From assembly GCA_036654415.1 (NCBI GenBank), contig JAVVSB010000003.1:1-64000 (forward strand): DNA of 64,000 bases. Reading direction: 5' to 3'. Shown here one piece after another: positions 8,400-15,718 of this stretch. The stretch is from Mucinivorans sp036654415 (GTDB lineage Bacteria > Bacteroidota > Bacteroidia > Bacteroidales > Rikenellaceae). The position numbers and the translations under genes were made by a program. The number at the start of each line of letters is the position of its first letter. Position 1 is the first letter of the stretch. A model generated the notes under the pieces. That model did no database searches. It saw nothing but the letters and a program-made list of their open reading frames with translations, and was not told the origin of the DNA.

Positions 8400-8519
8400 C
8401 GCAACTGACTTTTTTTGTAGTTTGTATAACAAATTTCTGAGGCGAGATGATTTTAAAAAATAAATCCTCTCTTACATCGAAGGAGGCGCTCTTATGAAAG
8501 AACTGCCCTACTTAGTCAG

Positions 8520-9257
8520 TCAGCCTGGTTTTTGGAGCTTCTCCCAAAAAAGCTCCATAGAGAGACGTTTGGCAGAGGTGAGATTATATTTTATATTATA
8601 AGTTAAATATTGCAGAGCATCTGCTGGAGCATCCTTGGCACTATTGACGGCATCCTCGATGTGGCTTACGCCATAGCCTATAGCCGAATTTAGTTCGTCG
8701 GCCATAGCCACACCCTGTGTGGTACGCGCAACCCAAGCTGCAAAGACAAAAGGCAGACCAGTAAGCTCCCGCCAAGACTGTGCCAAATCTATATTCTGAC
8801 GGTATTTATCCTCTAGGTCAAAGACCTTATCGCCAATGGCAACCATAGCCTCACCTACGCCCAAGGTTGCGGGTAGACCATCAACATACTGCGGTGTAAT
8901 ATGCCAAAGCTCGCGCGAAAGAATACGCACCAACTGCACCGAAGTACAAGAGTGGGTGTCTAAATAGATGGTATGCACATGGTCTAGACGGCTCTCATTG
9001 GTTAACAGAACAACCGTACGCACGTACAAATCGGCACTAATACAGTAATCGGTAATAATTTGGCCCCCCTCTATATCTGGAATTTCGGCCACTGGAACCA
9101 AGGAAATATCGACCTGCTTAGCTTTAATTAAACGCGCACATTCCGATGGTACAGCCAACAGCAACCCCTCACGCAGCCCATTGGATACAAAGGCCGCCTG
9201 CTCTATACCCCATATCATGGGTAAGGTGTTCAGGTACTTTACTGCTACAACAACCAC
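8520..9257 (-). CDS. mqnA: Chorismate dehydratase MqnA (futalosine menaquinone pathway)
   Basis: First step of the futalosine route to menaquinone: dehydration of chorismate to 3-enolpyruvyl-benzoate. The 245-residue protein belongs to the MqnA/MqnD periplasmic-binding-protein-like fold: an N-terminal VAVKYLNTLPMIWG, then DISLVPVAEIP, and LPFVFAAWVAR, all characteristic of MqnA. The best start is the GTG at 9257; an ATG at 9270 is out of frame. A -7 box sits at 9349-9342, and a 17-bp hairpin lies between it and the start, i.e. inside the predicted 5' leader. Other mqn genes are not in the window. Presence implies that this organism makes menaquinone by the futalosine pathway (inference). Confidence 0.88.
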   Translation of the reverse strand: MVVVAVKYLNTLPMIWGIEQAAFVSNGLREGLLLAVPSECARLIKAKQVDISLVPVAEIPDIEGGQIITDYCISADLYVRTVVLLTNESRLDHVHTIYLDTHSCTSVQLVRILSRELWHITPQYVDGLPATLGVGEAMVAIGDKVFDLEDKYRQNIDLAQSWRELTGLPFVFAAWVARTTQGVAMADELNSAIGYGVSHIEDAVNSAKDAPADALQYLTYNIKYNLTSAKRLSMELFWEKLQKPG

Positions 9258-9292
9258 TCGGGACAGCCATTTTTTTAGGAATTAGATTTTAA

Positions 9293-9333
9293 GCTTTGTT
9301 GTGGCTCTTTTTAGCGAAGAGCCACAACAAAGC
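9293..9333 (-). terminator. Hairpin downstream of thioesterase gene and inside the mqnA leader
   Basis: A perfect 17-bp inverted repeat (9293-9309 with 9317-9333) with a 7-nt loop. It lies 28 nt beyond the stop codon of the thioesterase gene, so it could terminate the gldE operon. There is no clear T-run on the minus strand after it (TTAAAATC). It starts within a few nt of the transcript predicted from the -7 box at 9342-9349, so it could instead be a 5' stability or attenuation structure. Confidence 0.7.
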
Positions 9334-9341
9334 GGCATGGG

Positions 9342-9349
9342 CAAAGGTA
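9342..9349 (-). promoter_or_regulatory. -7 promoter element for mqnA
   Basis: TACCTTTG on the minus strand, 12 nt after the thioesterase stop codon, matches TAnnTTTG. Predicted transcripts would begin just before the 9293-9333 hairpin and reach the mqnA GTG about 80 nt later. Confidence 0.5.
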
Positions 9350-9360
9350 ATTATTTATTT

Positions 9361-9765
9361 TCAATAACTACTATCCTTTTTCATTTTTTCGCGCCACGCT
9401 GTAGGAATTTCAACAGAGTGGTTGGTCACACGATTGTAAGCCACAATGGTGGTCTCACTTTTGGACTTTATGGCCCCACTCTGCGTACTGATAATCTGTT
9501 GAGAAACCGAAAAACTTTTGGTTCCAATGTGACCAATTTGTGTGGTCACATGGATTTGTTCATCCAAGAGCACGGGCTCCAAAAAATCAATATGAATGGA
9601 GGCCATAATCACCGAAACATCATCGCTCCTATCGAAAGCCAAGGCCAAAACATTAGAAAAATAGTCCGATTTACCTAAATCATATATCTGCTGATAATGA
9701 CCATTATACATATGGCCATACATATCCATATCACTCCAACGGAGCTGCACATTCGTAGAAATCAT
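9361..9765 (-). CDS. Hotdog-fold acyl-CoA thioesterase (4HBT/YbgC-FadM type)
   Basis: A 134-residue single hotdog domain. The catalytic region reads LRWSDMDMYGHMYNGHYQQ near the N-terminus, which matches the 4HBT pattern RxxDxDxxGHxxN; the usual HVNN is HMYN here, but the catalytic Asp is kept. Such enzymes hydrolyse acyl-CoA thioesters; the acyl preference is unknown. The start codon overlaps the end of the upstream phosphopantetheinyl transferase gene by 4 nt, so the two are translationally coupled in the gldE operon. The linkage to a phosphopantetheinyl transferase suggests acyl-carrier or fatty-acid metabolism (inference). Confidence 0.88.
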   Translation of the reverse strand: MISTNVQLRWSDMDMYGHMYNGHYQQIYDLGKSDYFSNVLALAFDRSDDVSVIMASIHIDFLEPVLLDEQIHVTTQIGHIGTKSFSVSQQIISTQSGAIKSKSETTIVAYNRVTNHSVEIPTAWREKMKKDSSY

Positions 9766-10271
9766 CGACTAAAAACAATTAACAAATCATTAAAAATTAA
9801 ATACTCCGCACTAACCAACTCCCCAAAGGCCATCGTAAATATCTCGTTTTGTTCCATATCCACCACCCTAAAATCATGAAGAAGCTCGGCATCTGGCCTT
9901 TGACATCGTTTGTAGATGGCCTCCTTAGTACACCATATCAAAAGTTCTGGATTACAGGGAAAACAGTGTGCCACCCTCGCGGTCTCCTCCAAAGAGGTGA
10001 AGCGACGAGCAACTTTAGCGGCATTGCGGTTAAGCAATTCAATATCAATCCCACAAGGATTCTCGCTAGCTAAAAGAGCAACATATGAGTCAGTATGTGA
10101 AACTGAGAGGTGTTGAGATGACATGGTTAAAAATGGGGCCCCCGAGCTTCGATGAGAAATGTCAGAGGCAAACTGCTGACTCGCCACTGAGTTAGCCACG
10201 GCACGATGGTCAGTCAAAGAGGTGCCACTACGACTTAAAAACAGACCTCGACTATCCGTTAACAACAACAT
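9762..10271 (-). CDS. 4'-phosphopantetheinyl transferase superfamily protein
   Basis: Transfers the phosphopantetheine arm of CoA to a serine of carrier proteins. In 169 residues it shows the Sfp-like motifs: LSVSHTDSYVALL (His59), the metal-binding GIDIE (74-78, Asp76 and Glu78), and WCTKEAIYK (113-121, Glu117 and Lys116). It is shorter than classic Sfp (~225) and lacks much of the usual N-terminal half. Its start overlaps the end of gldE by 20 nt and its end overlaps the thioesterase by 4 nt. The gldE-PPTase neighbourhood recurs in Bacteroidetes as far as I know. The target carrier protein is not in the window. Confidence 0.88.
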   Translation of the reverse strand: MLLLTDSRGLFLSRSGTSLTDHRAVANSVASQQFASDISHRSSGAPFLTMSSQHLSVSHTDSYVALLASENPCGIDIELLNRNAAKVARRFTSLEETARVAHCFPCNPELLIWCTKEAIYKRCQRPDAELLHDFRVVDMEQNEIFTMAFGELVSAEYLIFNDLLIVFSR

Positions 10272-11529
10272 TATCGCTCTGAATTTTAACCAACACCTTG
10301 GTTATTCTACGCCCCTGAATACCTTGAGCCGTAAGATGGAGACTCTCGAACTCGACACTCTGCCCACTCTCCAAAAAATCGCAATTTATCTCAAGCATGA
10401 GTCCAGCAATGGTGTCGGCCTCGCCCCTGACCCTATCAACATAACTCACTGGTAAACCCAACACGCGAAGAAAATCACCAATATGAGTACGTCCATCAAA
10501 AAGGTAGGTATCGCGGTCGAGCTGTTTGTAAAAATCCTCGTTTTTGTCCGACTCATCGGCAATTTCACCCATAATCTCCTCCAAAATATCTTCCAGTGTC
10601 ACAATGCCAAGTGTACCACCATACTCATCTACCACAACGGCCATATGAATTTTCTTGGTCTGAAAGTCCTCCAAAAGGTCATCTAATTTTTTGTGCTCGG
10701 GGATAAAATAGGGCTCACGTAGGGTTCCCTGCCAAACAAAATCATTACCACGGTCGATATAAGGTAGTAAATCTTTGATATAAAGCAGCCCCACAATATT
10801 ATCCAACCCCTTCTTATAGACTGGGATACGCGAATAGCCAGACTCCATAATACTCTTTTTAACTAGCTCATATGGGGTGTCATACTCCAGAGCCAAAACA
10901 TCAATACGAGGCTTCATTATTTGGTCAACCTCGGTGTCCACAAAACGCACAATACCACGAAGAATGGATTTATCTTCGGAGGATTCGCTTCCTCCAGCAA
11001 TTTCAATGGCATCTTCGAGCTCCTCAAGAGAGACATTCTGCCCAGAGAGTGGCCCAGTTTGCAGACGTTTCAATCGACCATCTAACGCCACCAAAGGCAG
11101 GGTTAATGGGGCGAAAAACCAACTGGCTAACTGGACTTTAAAACAGTGTTTCTCAGCTGTACGTAGCCCTGACACAGAACTATAAGCCCCCCAAGAACAG
11201 ATTAACTTCAAGACCACAACAGATAAAGTGGCAATGCAAAGTTCCGTCAGCCAGCTATGAAAGGTAAAAGCACTCTCTAGAACCATAATCCATGCCACAA
11301 CAACCCCAAGAGTAAAGAAAATTTCGCCCACCAAGAAGGTGTACTGTAGCCGCACTGGAGATTCAAAAAGCTTCTGAACAGCACTACTACTCTGCTCTAT
11401 ATCCTCGCTCTGCGAGGAAAGCGAATCAAAAGCTATACGAGAGCGCATAAGAGAGGCTGCACAAAAAAGAAAAATAAGCTCACCCAAACAGGCATAGACT
11501 AAATCAAAAGTAAAAGGTAATGGTTGCAA
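10252..11529 (-). CDS. gldE: GldE-like CNNM/CBS-domain membrane protein
   Basis: A 425-residue HlyC/CorC-family protein. Order of parts: an N-terminal membrane region with hydrophobic segments at about 8-30, 62-84, 90-112 and 132-150; a CBS pair at about 200-325 (IMKPRIDVLALE, YSRIPVYKKGLDNIVGLLY, VVVDEYGGTLGIVTLEDILE); and the C-terminal CorC/HlyC transporter-associated domain (ADTIAGLMLEI). In Bacteroidetes the member of this size is called GldE, identified through gliding motility but widespread in non-gliding species. The start seems to be a TTG at 11529, since an in-frame stop lies two codons upstream and the next ATG is at residue 28, inside the first hydrophobic segment. A TATTTTTG -7 box lies 24 nt before the TTG. 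Confidence 0.85.
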   Translation of the reverse strand: MQPLPFTFDLVYACLGELIFLFCAASLMRSRIAFDSLSSQSEDIEQSSSAVQKLFESPVRLQYTFLVGEIFFTLGVVVAWIMVLESAFTFHSWLTELCIATLSVVVLKLICSWGAYSSVSGLRTAEKHCFKVQLASWFFAPLTLPLVALDGRLKRLQTGPLSGQNVSLEELEDAIEIAGGSESSEDKSILRGIVRFVDTEVDQIMKPRIDVLALEYDTPYELVKKSIMESGYSRIPVYKKGLDNIVGLLYIKDLLPYIDRGNDFVWQGTLREPYFIPEHKKLDDLLEDFQTKKIHMAVVVDEYGGTLGIVTLEDILEEIMGEIADESDKNEDFYKQLDRDTYLFDGRTHIGDFLRVLGLPVSYVDRVRGEADTIAGLMLEINCDFLESGQSVEFESLHLTAQGIQGRRITKVLVKIQSDNVVVNG

Positions 11530-11553
11530 TTGTTAACAATATTTAAATTGTCG

Positions 11554-11561
11554 CAAAAATA
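11554..11561 (-). promoter_or_regulatory. -7 promoter element for gldE operon
   Basis: TATTTTTG on the minus strand fits TAnnTTTG and gives a leader of about 20 nt to the TTG start at 11529. It supports that unusual start. Confidence 0.5.
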
Positions 11562-11602
11562 CGACTTTTTTGGTAGTTAATACGTTTTCAAAATTAATTT
11601 TG

Positions 11603-11610
11603 TACCTTTG
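11603..11610 (+). promoter_or_regulatory. -7 promoter element for DUF3575 gene
   Basis: TACCTTTG, an exact TAnnTTTG match, lies 34 nt before the ATG at 11645, divergent from the gldE -7 box. Confidence 0.65.
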
Positions 11611-11644
11611 GAGACAAATTAAGTAGAGTAAAATAATTTGCGAG

Positions 11645-12826
11645 ATGTTTTTAGCCATAAATCATATACTCATGTTTACGTTTTTTAAATCTCGGTATCT
11701 TAAGTCTGTGGCCATGTCCCTGATATTGGTTTTAGTGGTAGGCAGTGGGTTGGCACAAGATAAAAATTCGGTGCGGTTGGCCTTTGGGTTGAATGCCAAA
11801 ATACTGTACAGTAATTTTGGCAATAACCAGGCGCAACTCTCGAAGATATACAACCTTGTAAGCATCAACAAAACAGCACTACTTACGGGACAAAGCCACC
11901 TTAATATTGTCTGCTACATATACCCCTCACAAGTAGGCAACTCCAAGGCTATCAACAACGCATCCTACCAGGGCAGCGTGGTTAGGGCCCTTTTTCGCAC
12001 ACGTTATGGTATTCCGCACTCCAGCACCACATTCTATATCGACACCACAGAGTACCTAAACAACACCGTGCGGATAGAGTACCTAGCAACGGCTGTGGGG
12101 CAATACGACAATCAAGACATCTACTACTCCCGTAGCGGCTCTTCAAGTTCAATGCTAGCTGCAATGATGGACTACCGTCCTACAGTGCCATATACCAGCT
12201 CTTGGATGCAGCAGGCCAAAGATAGTTTTGAGGAGTTACCAAAAGAGGTGGCCGCGGAGCCTCAAAAACCGCAATCAAAAGAGCCTGAGCACACAACCTG
12301 CCCTATGGTGGAGGTGGCCGAAAAAGAGTTCTACGTGCAACGGCCTGCAAAAACGGTTATAGGAATCAAGACCAACCTGATGGATTGGTTGACCCTGACA
12401 CCAAATTTAGATTTAGAGTTTTATATGGGACAGCGCACCTCTCTGGTCTTTGATGGAGCCTATACTGACCTTTGGTTCCTACCTCAAGACCAAAGATTCA
12501 ACCGTTGGAAAATGGGATTGGAGCTACGACTCTACCTTCGTGGACAAAAACAGTTCTCGGGACACTTCTTTGGCCTTTATGGAGGTGTAGGGCACTTGGA
12601 TATAGCACACAAAAATGTGGTTGACACTCGCGGCTGCTTCTATGGTGCAGGAATCACATACGGTTATGTGCTACCCATTAAGAGGGGCTTTTGTATGGAA
12701 TTTTCGCTCAGCGGTGGTTGGGCCCAATATGGCAAAAATAAAAACTCTATCTTCCAAGTCAACCTAAGCGACCGTCGATATTGGGGTCTCACAGGGGTGA
12801 ATATTTCGCTACTTTGGAAATTATAA
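11645..12826 (+). CDS. DUF3575-containing envelope protein with N-terminal extension
   Basis: A 393-residue exported protein. A signal-type segment (about 20-37, ending SGLAQ) follows a basic start. The N-terminal half (about 40-200) is beta-rich and I do not recognise it; it resembles parts of fimbria-associated DUF3868 proteins. A Pro/Glu-rich linker (about 200-225) leads to a C-terminal DUF3575 barrel-like domain (about 235-393) with KTNLMDWLTLTPNLDLEFY and GHFFGLYGGVGHLD. The latter closely parallels the DUF3575 protein of the fimbrial operon at 28717-29295 (GHFFGVHALGGQYN). An outer-membrane location is likely. No function is known. Start at ATG 11645; a second ATG lies nine codons on. 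Confidence 0.8.
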   Translation: MFLAINHILMFTFFKSRYLKSVAMSLILVLVVGSGLAQDKNSVRLAFGLNAKILYSNFGNNQAQLSKIYNLVSINKTALLTGQSHLNIVCYIYPSQVGNSKAINNASYQGSVVRALFRTRYGIPHSSTTFYIDTTEYLNNTVRIEYLATAVGQYDNQDIYYSRSGSSSSMLAAMMDYRPTVPYTSSWMQQAKDSFEELPKEVAAEPQKPQSKEPEHTTCPMVEVAEKEFYVQRPAKTVIGIKTNLMDWLTLTPNLDLEFYMGQRTSLVFDGAYTDLWFLPQDQRFNRWKMGLELRLYLRGQKQFSGHFFGLYGGVGHLDIAHKNVVDTRGCFYGAGITYGYVLPIKRGFCMEFSLSGGWAQYGKNKNSIFQVNLSDRRYWGLTGVNISLLWKL

Positions 12827-12855
12827 TTAAAACAAAGATATAAATTCTCACTATC

Positions 12856-13665
12856 ATGAATTACGACACTATAAAAGATAAGCTCCAGGAGCTTGGCAAT
12901 TGTATTGAATTATGGCAATCGGACTCTAAGGTACCGTCCATAGAACGCGACTTGATTTTAGAAACTCTGCGTACACTCTATTCGCAACTAAAAGACTGTA
13001 CCGTAGAGCCACAAACACAGCATCAGACGATGAATACTATTATTACCACAACCGAACAGGAACAACAGCGGAAGCTACAGACTGAGATATGTGAAGAACA
13101 AGAGCTTATTATTACCACTGAGCAAGAGATGCCGCAGACGGAGCAGATGAAAGAAACACAAGAGAAGGAAAATGATAGCACAAAAGAGGTGGCTACGACA
13201 CAAGAGGATGGTATTCAGAGCAATAGTACAACTGAACACCTTAAAGCTGAAAGCGAGGAACAAATCATAGAGAGTACGTCTACTGATAGTGAAGATAAGA
13301 CTGATAATACCACTGAAAAAGAAGAAGATACAAAATTAAATAAACACATAGAAAATATTCAGCCTATTGATAGTAATAATAAAACTAACAGTGTAGATAA
13401 AATAGATAATACCACTGATAATGAGCCAGTAAATACTTCTAAAAAAATTCTATTTGGGCAAGATGTAACAACGGAAACAATTAACGATTTTGTACGTGAA
13501 CTTTTTTGGCGCGATGAGACTTTTTTCAACAACGAAGTGGCCAAGCTTGATAACATGTCCGATTTCGACCAGGTACTGATTTATATTGGACAGAAGTATA
13601 ATTGGTCAGGAACCAACGAAACAGCCGAAAAATTCGTAGCGTTGCTATCACAAAAATATCTATAA
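12856..13665 (+). CDS. Conserved hypothetical protein with long acidic Glu/Thr/Asn-rich linker
   Basis: A 269-residue cytoplasmic protein of unknown function in three parts: a short helical N-terminal segment (about 1-50, LQELGNCIELWQSD and RDLILETLRTLYSQLKD), a highly acidic low-complexity linker (about 55-200, mostly Glu, Thr, Gln, Asn, Asp and Ser), and an ordered C-terminal domain of about 70 residues (FVRELFWRDETFFNNEVAKL and YIGQKYNWSGTNETAEKFV). The two ends look like a conserved Bacteroidales family; the linker looks free to vary. It ends 1 nt before rsmI, so the two are co-transcribed and probably co-translated. Confidence 0.8.
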   Translation: MNYDTIKDKLQELGNCIELWQSDSKVPSIERDLILETLRTLYSQLKDCTVEPQTQHQTMNTIITTTEQEQQRKLQTEICEEQELIITTEQEMPQTEQMKETQEKENDSTKEVATTQEDGIQSNSTTEHLKAESEEQIIESTSTDSEDKTDNTTEKEEDTKLNKHIENIQPIDSNNKTNSVDKIDNTTDNEPVNTSKKILFGQDVTTETINDFVRELFWRDETFFNNEVAKLDNMSDFDQVLIYIGQKYNWSGTNETAEKFVALLSQKYL

Positions 13666-13666
13666 G

Positions 13667-14335
13667 ATGCTCTATGTAGTACCCACACCTGTTGGCAACC
13701 TCGAAGATATAACTCTTCGGGCGGTGCGTGTATTGGGGCTGGTTGATTATATTGTGGCCGAAGATACCCGCACAAGTGGATTTTTACTGAACCATTTGGG
13801 TATCAGCAAACCAATGGGTAGCTTCCATAAGTTCAACGAACACGGCACTGTGGACTCCGTGGTGGAGCGTATGTTGGGCGGGCAAGATGTGGCTCTAATT
13901 TCGGACGCTGGCACGCCTGCCATTTCAGACCCTGGATACCTGCTGGTCCGCCATGCCATTGATGCTGGGGTGAAGGTGGAGTGCCTGCCTGGGGCAACAG
14001 CCTTTGTACCTGCCTTAGTTAGTAGTGGGCTGCCAGCCGACAGATTCGCTTTTGAGGGTTTTTTACCTGTAAAAAAAGGAAGGCAAACTCGTTTGGAGGA
14101 GCTACGCACGCAGAAGCGCACCATGATTTTCTATGAATCACCACACCGACTACTAAAAACTTTAGAGCAATTTGCCACCCTTTTTGGTCCCGACAGGCAA
14201 GGGTCAGTGGCACGAGAGATAAGTAAAAAATTTGAAGAGCATATAAGAGGTACTGTGGCCGAATTAATAACCCATTACACAGAACATCCACCTAAAGGGG
14301 AGATAGTTATAATAATAAAGGGATTTGAGGATTAA
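13667..14335 (+). CDS. rsmI: 16S rRNA (cytidine(1402)-2'-O)-methyltransferase RsmI
   Basis: SAM-dependent enzyme that methylates the ribose of C1402 in the 16S rRNA decoding centre. The 222-residue protein keeps the tetrapyrrole-methylase fold motifs: VPTPVGNLEDITLRA at the N-terminus, AEDTRTS near 27-33, ISDAGTPAISDPG near 78-90, and PGATAFVPALVSSGLP. Its length is a little shorter than the Escherichia coli enzyme (286), as is usual in Bacteroidetes. The ATG is 1 nt after the stop of the preceding gene, and the next gene follows after 3 nt. Confidence 0.96.
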   Translation: MLYVVPTPVGNLEDITLRAVRVLGLVDYIVAEDTRTSGFLLNHLGISKPMGSFHKFNEHGTVDSVVERMLGGQDVALISDAGTPAISDPGYLLVRHAIDAGVKVECLPGATAFVPALVSSGLPADRFAFEGFLPVKKGRQTRLEELRTQKRTMIFYESPHRLLKTLEQFATLFGPDRQGSVAREISKKFEEHIRGTVAELITHYTEHPPKGEIVIIIKGFED

Positions 14336-14338
14336 TAG

Positions 14339-15715
14339 ATGGAAGAGAAAAATTTATTCAGCGAAATAAGACAATTCCTCAAAGAGAGGTTTAATCTAGA
14401 CAAGGATAAAGCTGAACAACACGAGGTGATTGAAAACATATGTCGTGGCGTCGATTTCAGAGGCCCTAATTTATGGATTCTTATTTTCGCCACCATTGTG
14501 GCTTCAGTGGGATTAAATGTTAATTCGACTGCCGTTATTATTGGTGCCATGCTTATTTCTCCACTTATGGGACCTATTATGGGAGTGGGATTATCGCTGG
14601 GAATCAACGACTTTGAACTGCTAAAAAAATCATTCAAGAATTTCGCCTTCTCGGTTTTGGTAAGTTTAGTGGCCTCGACACTCTACTTTTTAATTTCGCC
14701 ACTGAGCATCGCCCAGAGCGAACTACTCTCGCGTACCACCCCAACTATATGGGATGTGCTGATAGCCACTTTTGGTGGATTAGCTGGTATTGTGGCCCAA
14801 TCGCGCAAAGACCGTTCCAGTACAGTGATTCCAGGCGTGGCCATCGCCACAGCTCTGATGCCTCCGCTCTGTACAGCAGGCTTTGGGGTGGCAACGGGTA
14901 ATCTACACTATTTTGTGGGTGCCCTGTATCTATTTTTCATCAATGTAGTTTTTATCGCCTTTGCCACATTTTTCATGATACGTTTTATGAAATATGAACG
15001 CAAGCAACACCTCGACCCCAAACGAGCAAAACAAGTCAGACACTATATGGTCATAATTATTACGGCAACGCTGGTGCCAAGCATCATTATGACTTACAGT
15101 ATTGTACAAAAGAGTGTTTTTGAGACTCAAGCCAAAAAATTTGTAGAACAGGTTCTCAATTACGAAAACAGCAAAGTGATACACACCAAATTGAACTATT
15201 TTTCAAAAGAGAAGTCCATTGAAGTAACGCTCATCGGTGAAAATATTTCGCCAGAGGCTATCACAGCAGCGCGAACACAGTTATCTACATATAATTTAGA
15301 TGGGGTTAAATTAGTTGTAAAACAGGCCACCTTTGGCGACAAAAACATAGAGTATGAGTCACTTGAGGCACTCATACAAGGCACCACAAACACCCTTTCT
15401 CAGCGTGAAGAGCACATTAAAAATTTGGAAGAAAAGCTCTCTGTGGCCCAACAGGAGACTATACCGCGCGAGGAGATAGCACGTGAATTGGGAGTGCTGT
15501 GGCCAGAAATGGAATCCATTGATATAAGTAAGACCTACACCACTGACATCCATGGACAACTAGGAGCTCAAGTGCTACTCTGTGTGGTTAGCCTCACAGA
15601 TGGTTCTGAAAAACTATCTCAACAGGAACAGGACCGCATAGAGAGTTGGCTCACAGAGCGAACTAAAGTTGAAAATATTAAACTTATAGTGGAATATCTA
15701 AAACAAAATAACTAA
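14339..15715 (+). CDS. DUF389 (TIGR00341-type) membrane protein
   Basis: A 458-residue inner-membrane protein. Several hydrophobic segments occupy about 40-240 (for example LWILIFATIVASVGLNVNS and VIIGAMLISPLMGPIMGVGL), which is the DUF389 core; GVAIATALMPPLCTAGFGV is typical of the family. The remaining ~200 residues are cytoplasmic or periplasmic and include a coiled-coil-like stretch at about 340-370. The family has no proven function. It lies in a tight run rsmI (3 nt) - this gene - (3 nt) transglutaminase-like lipoprotein. Confidence 0.9.
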   Translation: MEEKNLFSEIRQFLKERFNLDKDKAEQHEVIENICRGVDFRGPNLWILIFATIVASVGLNVNSTAVIIGAMLISPLMGPIMGVGLSLGINDFELLKKSFKNFAFSVLVSLVASTLYFLISPLSIAQSELLSRTTPTIWDVLIATFGGLAGIVAQSRKDRSSTVIPGVAIATALMPPLCTAGFGVATGNLHYFVGALYLFFINVVFIAFATFFMIRFMKYERKQHLDPKRAKQVRHYMVIIITATLVPSIIMTYSIVQKSVFETQAKKFVEQVLNYENSKVIHTKLNYFSKEKSIEVTLIGENISPEAITAARTQLSTYNLDGVKLVVKQATFGDKNIEYESLEALIQGTTNTLSQREEHIKNLEEKLSVAQQETIPREEIARELGVLWPEMESIDISKTYTTDIHGQLGAQVLLCVVSLTDGSEKLSQQEQDRIESWLTERTKVENIKLIVEYLKQNN

Positions 15716-15718
15716 AGA

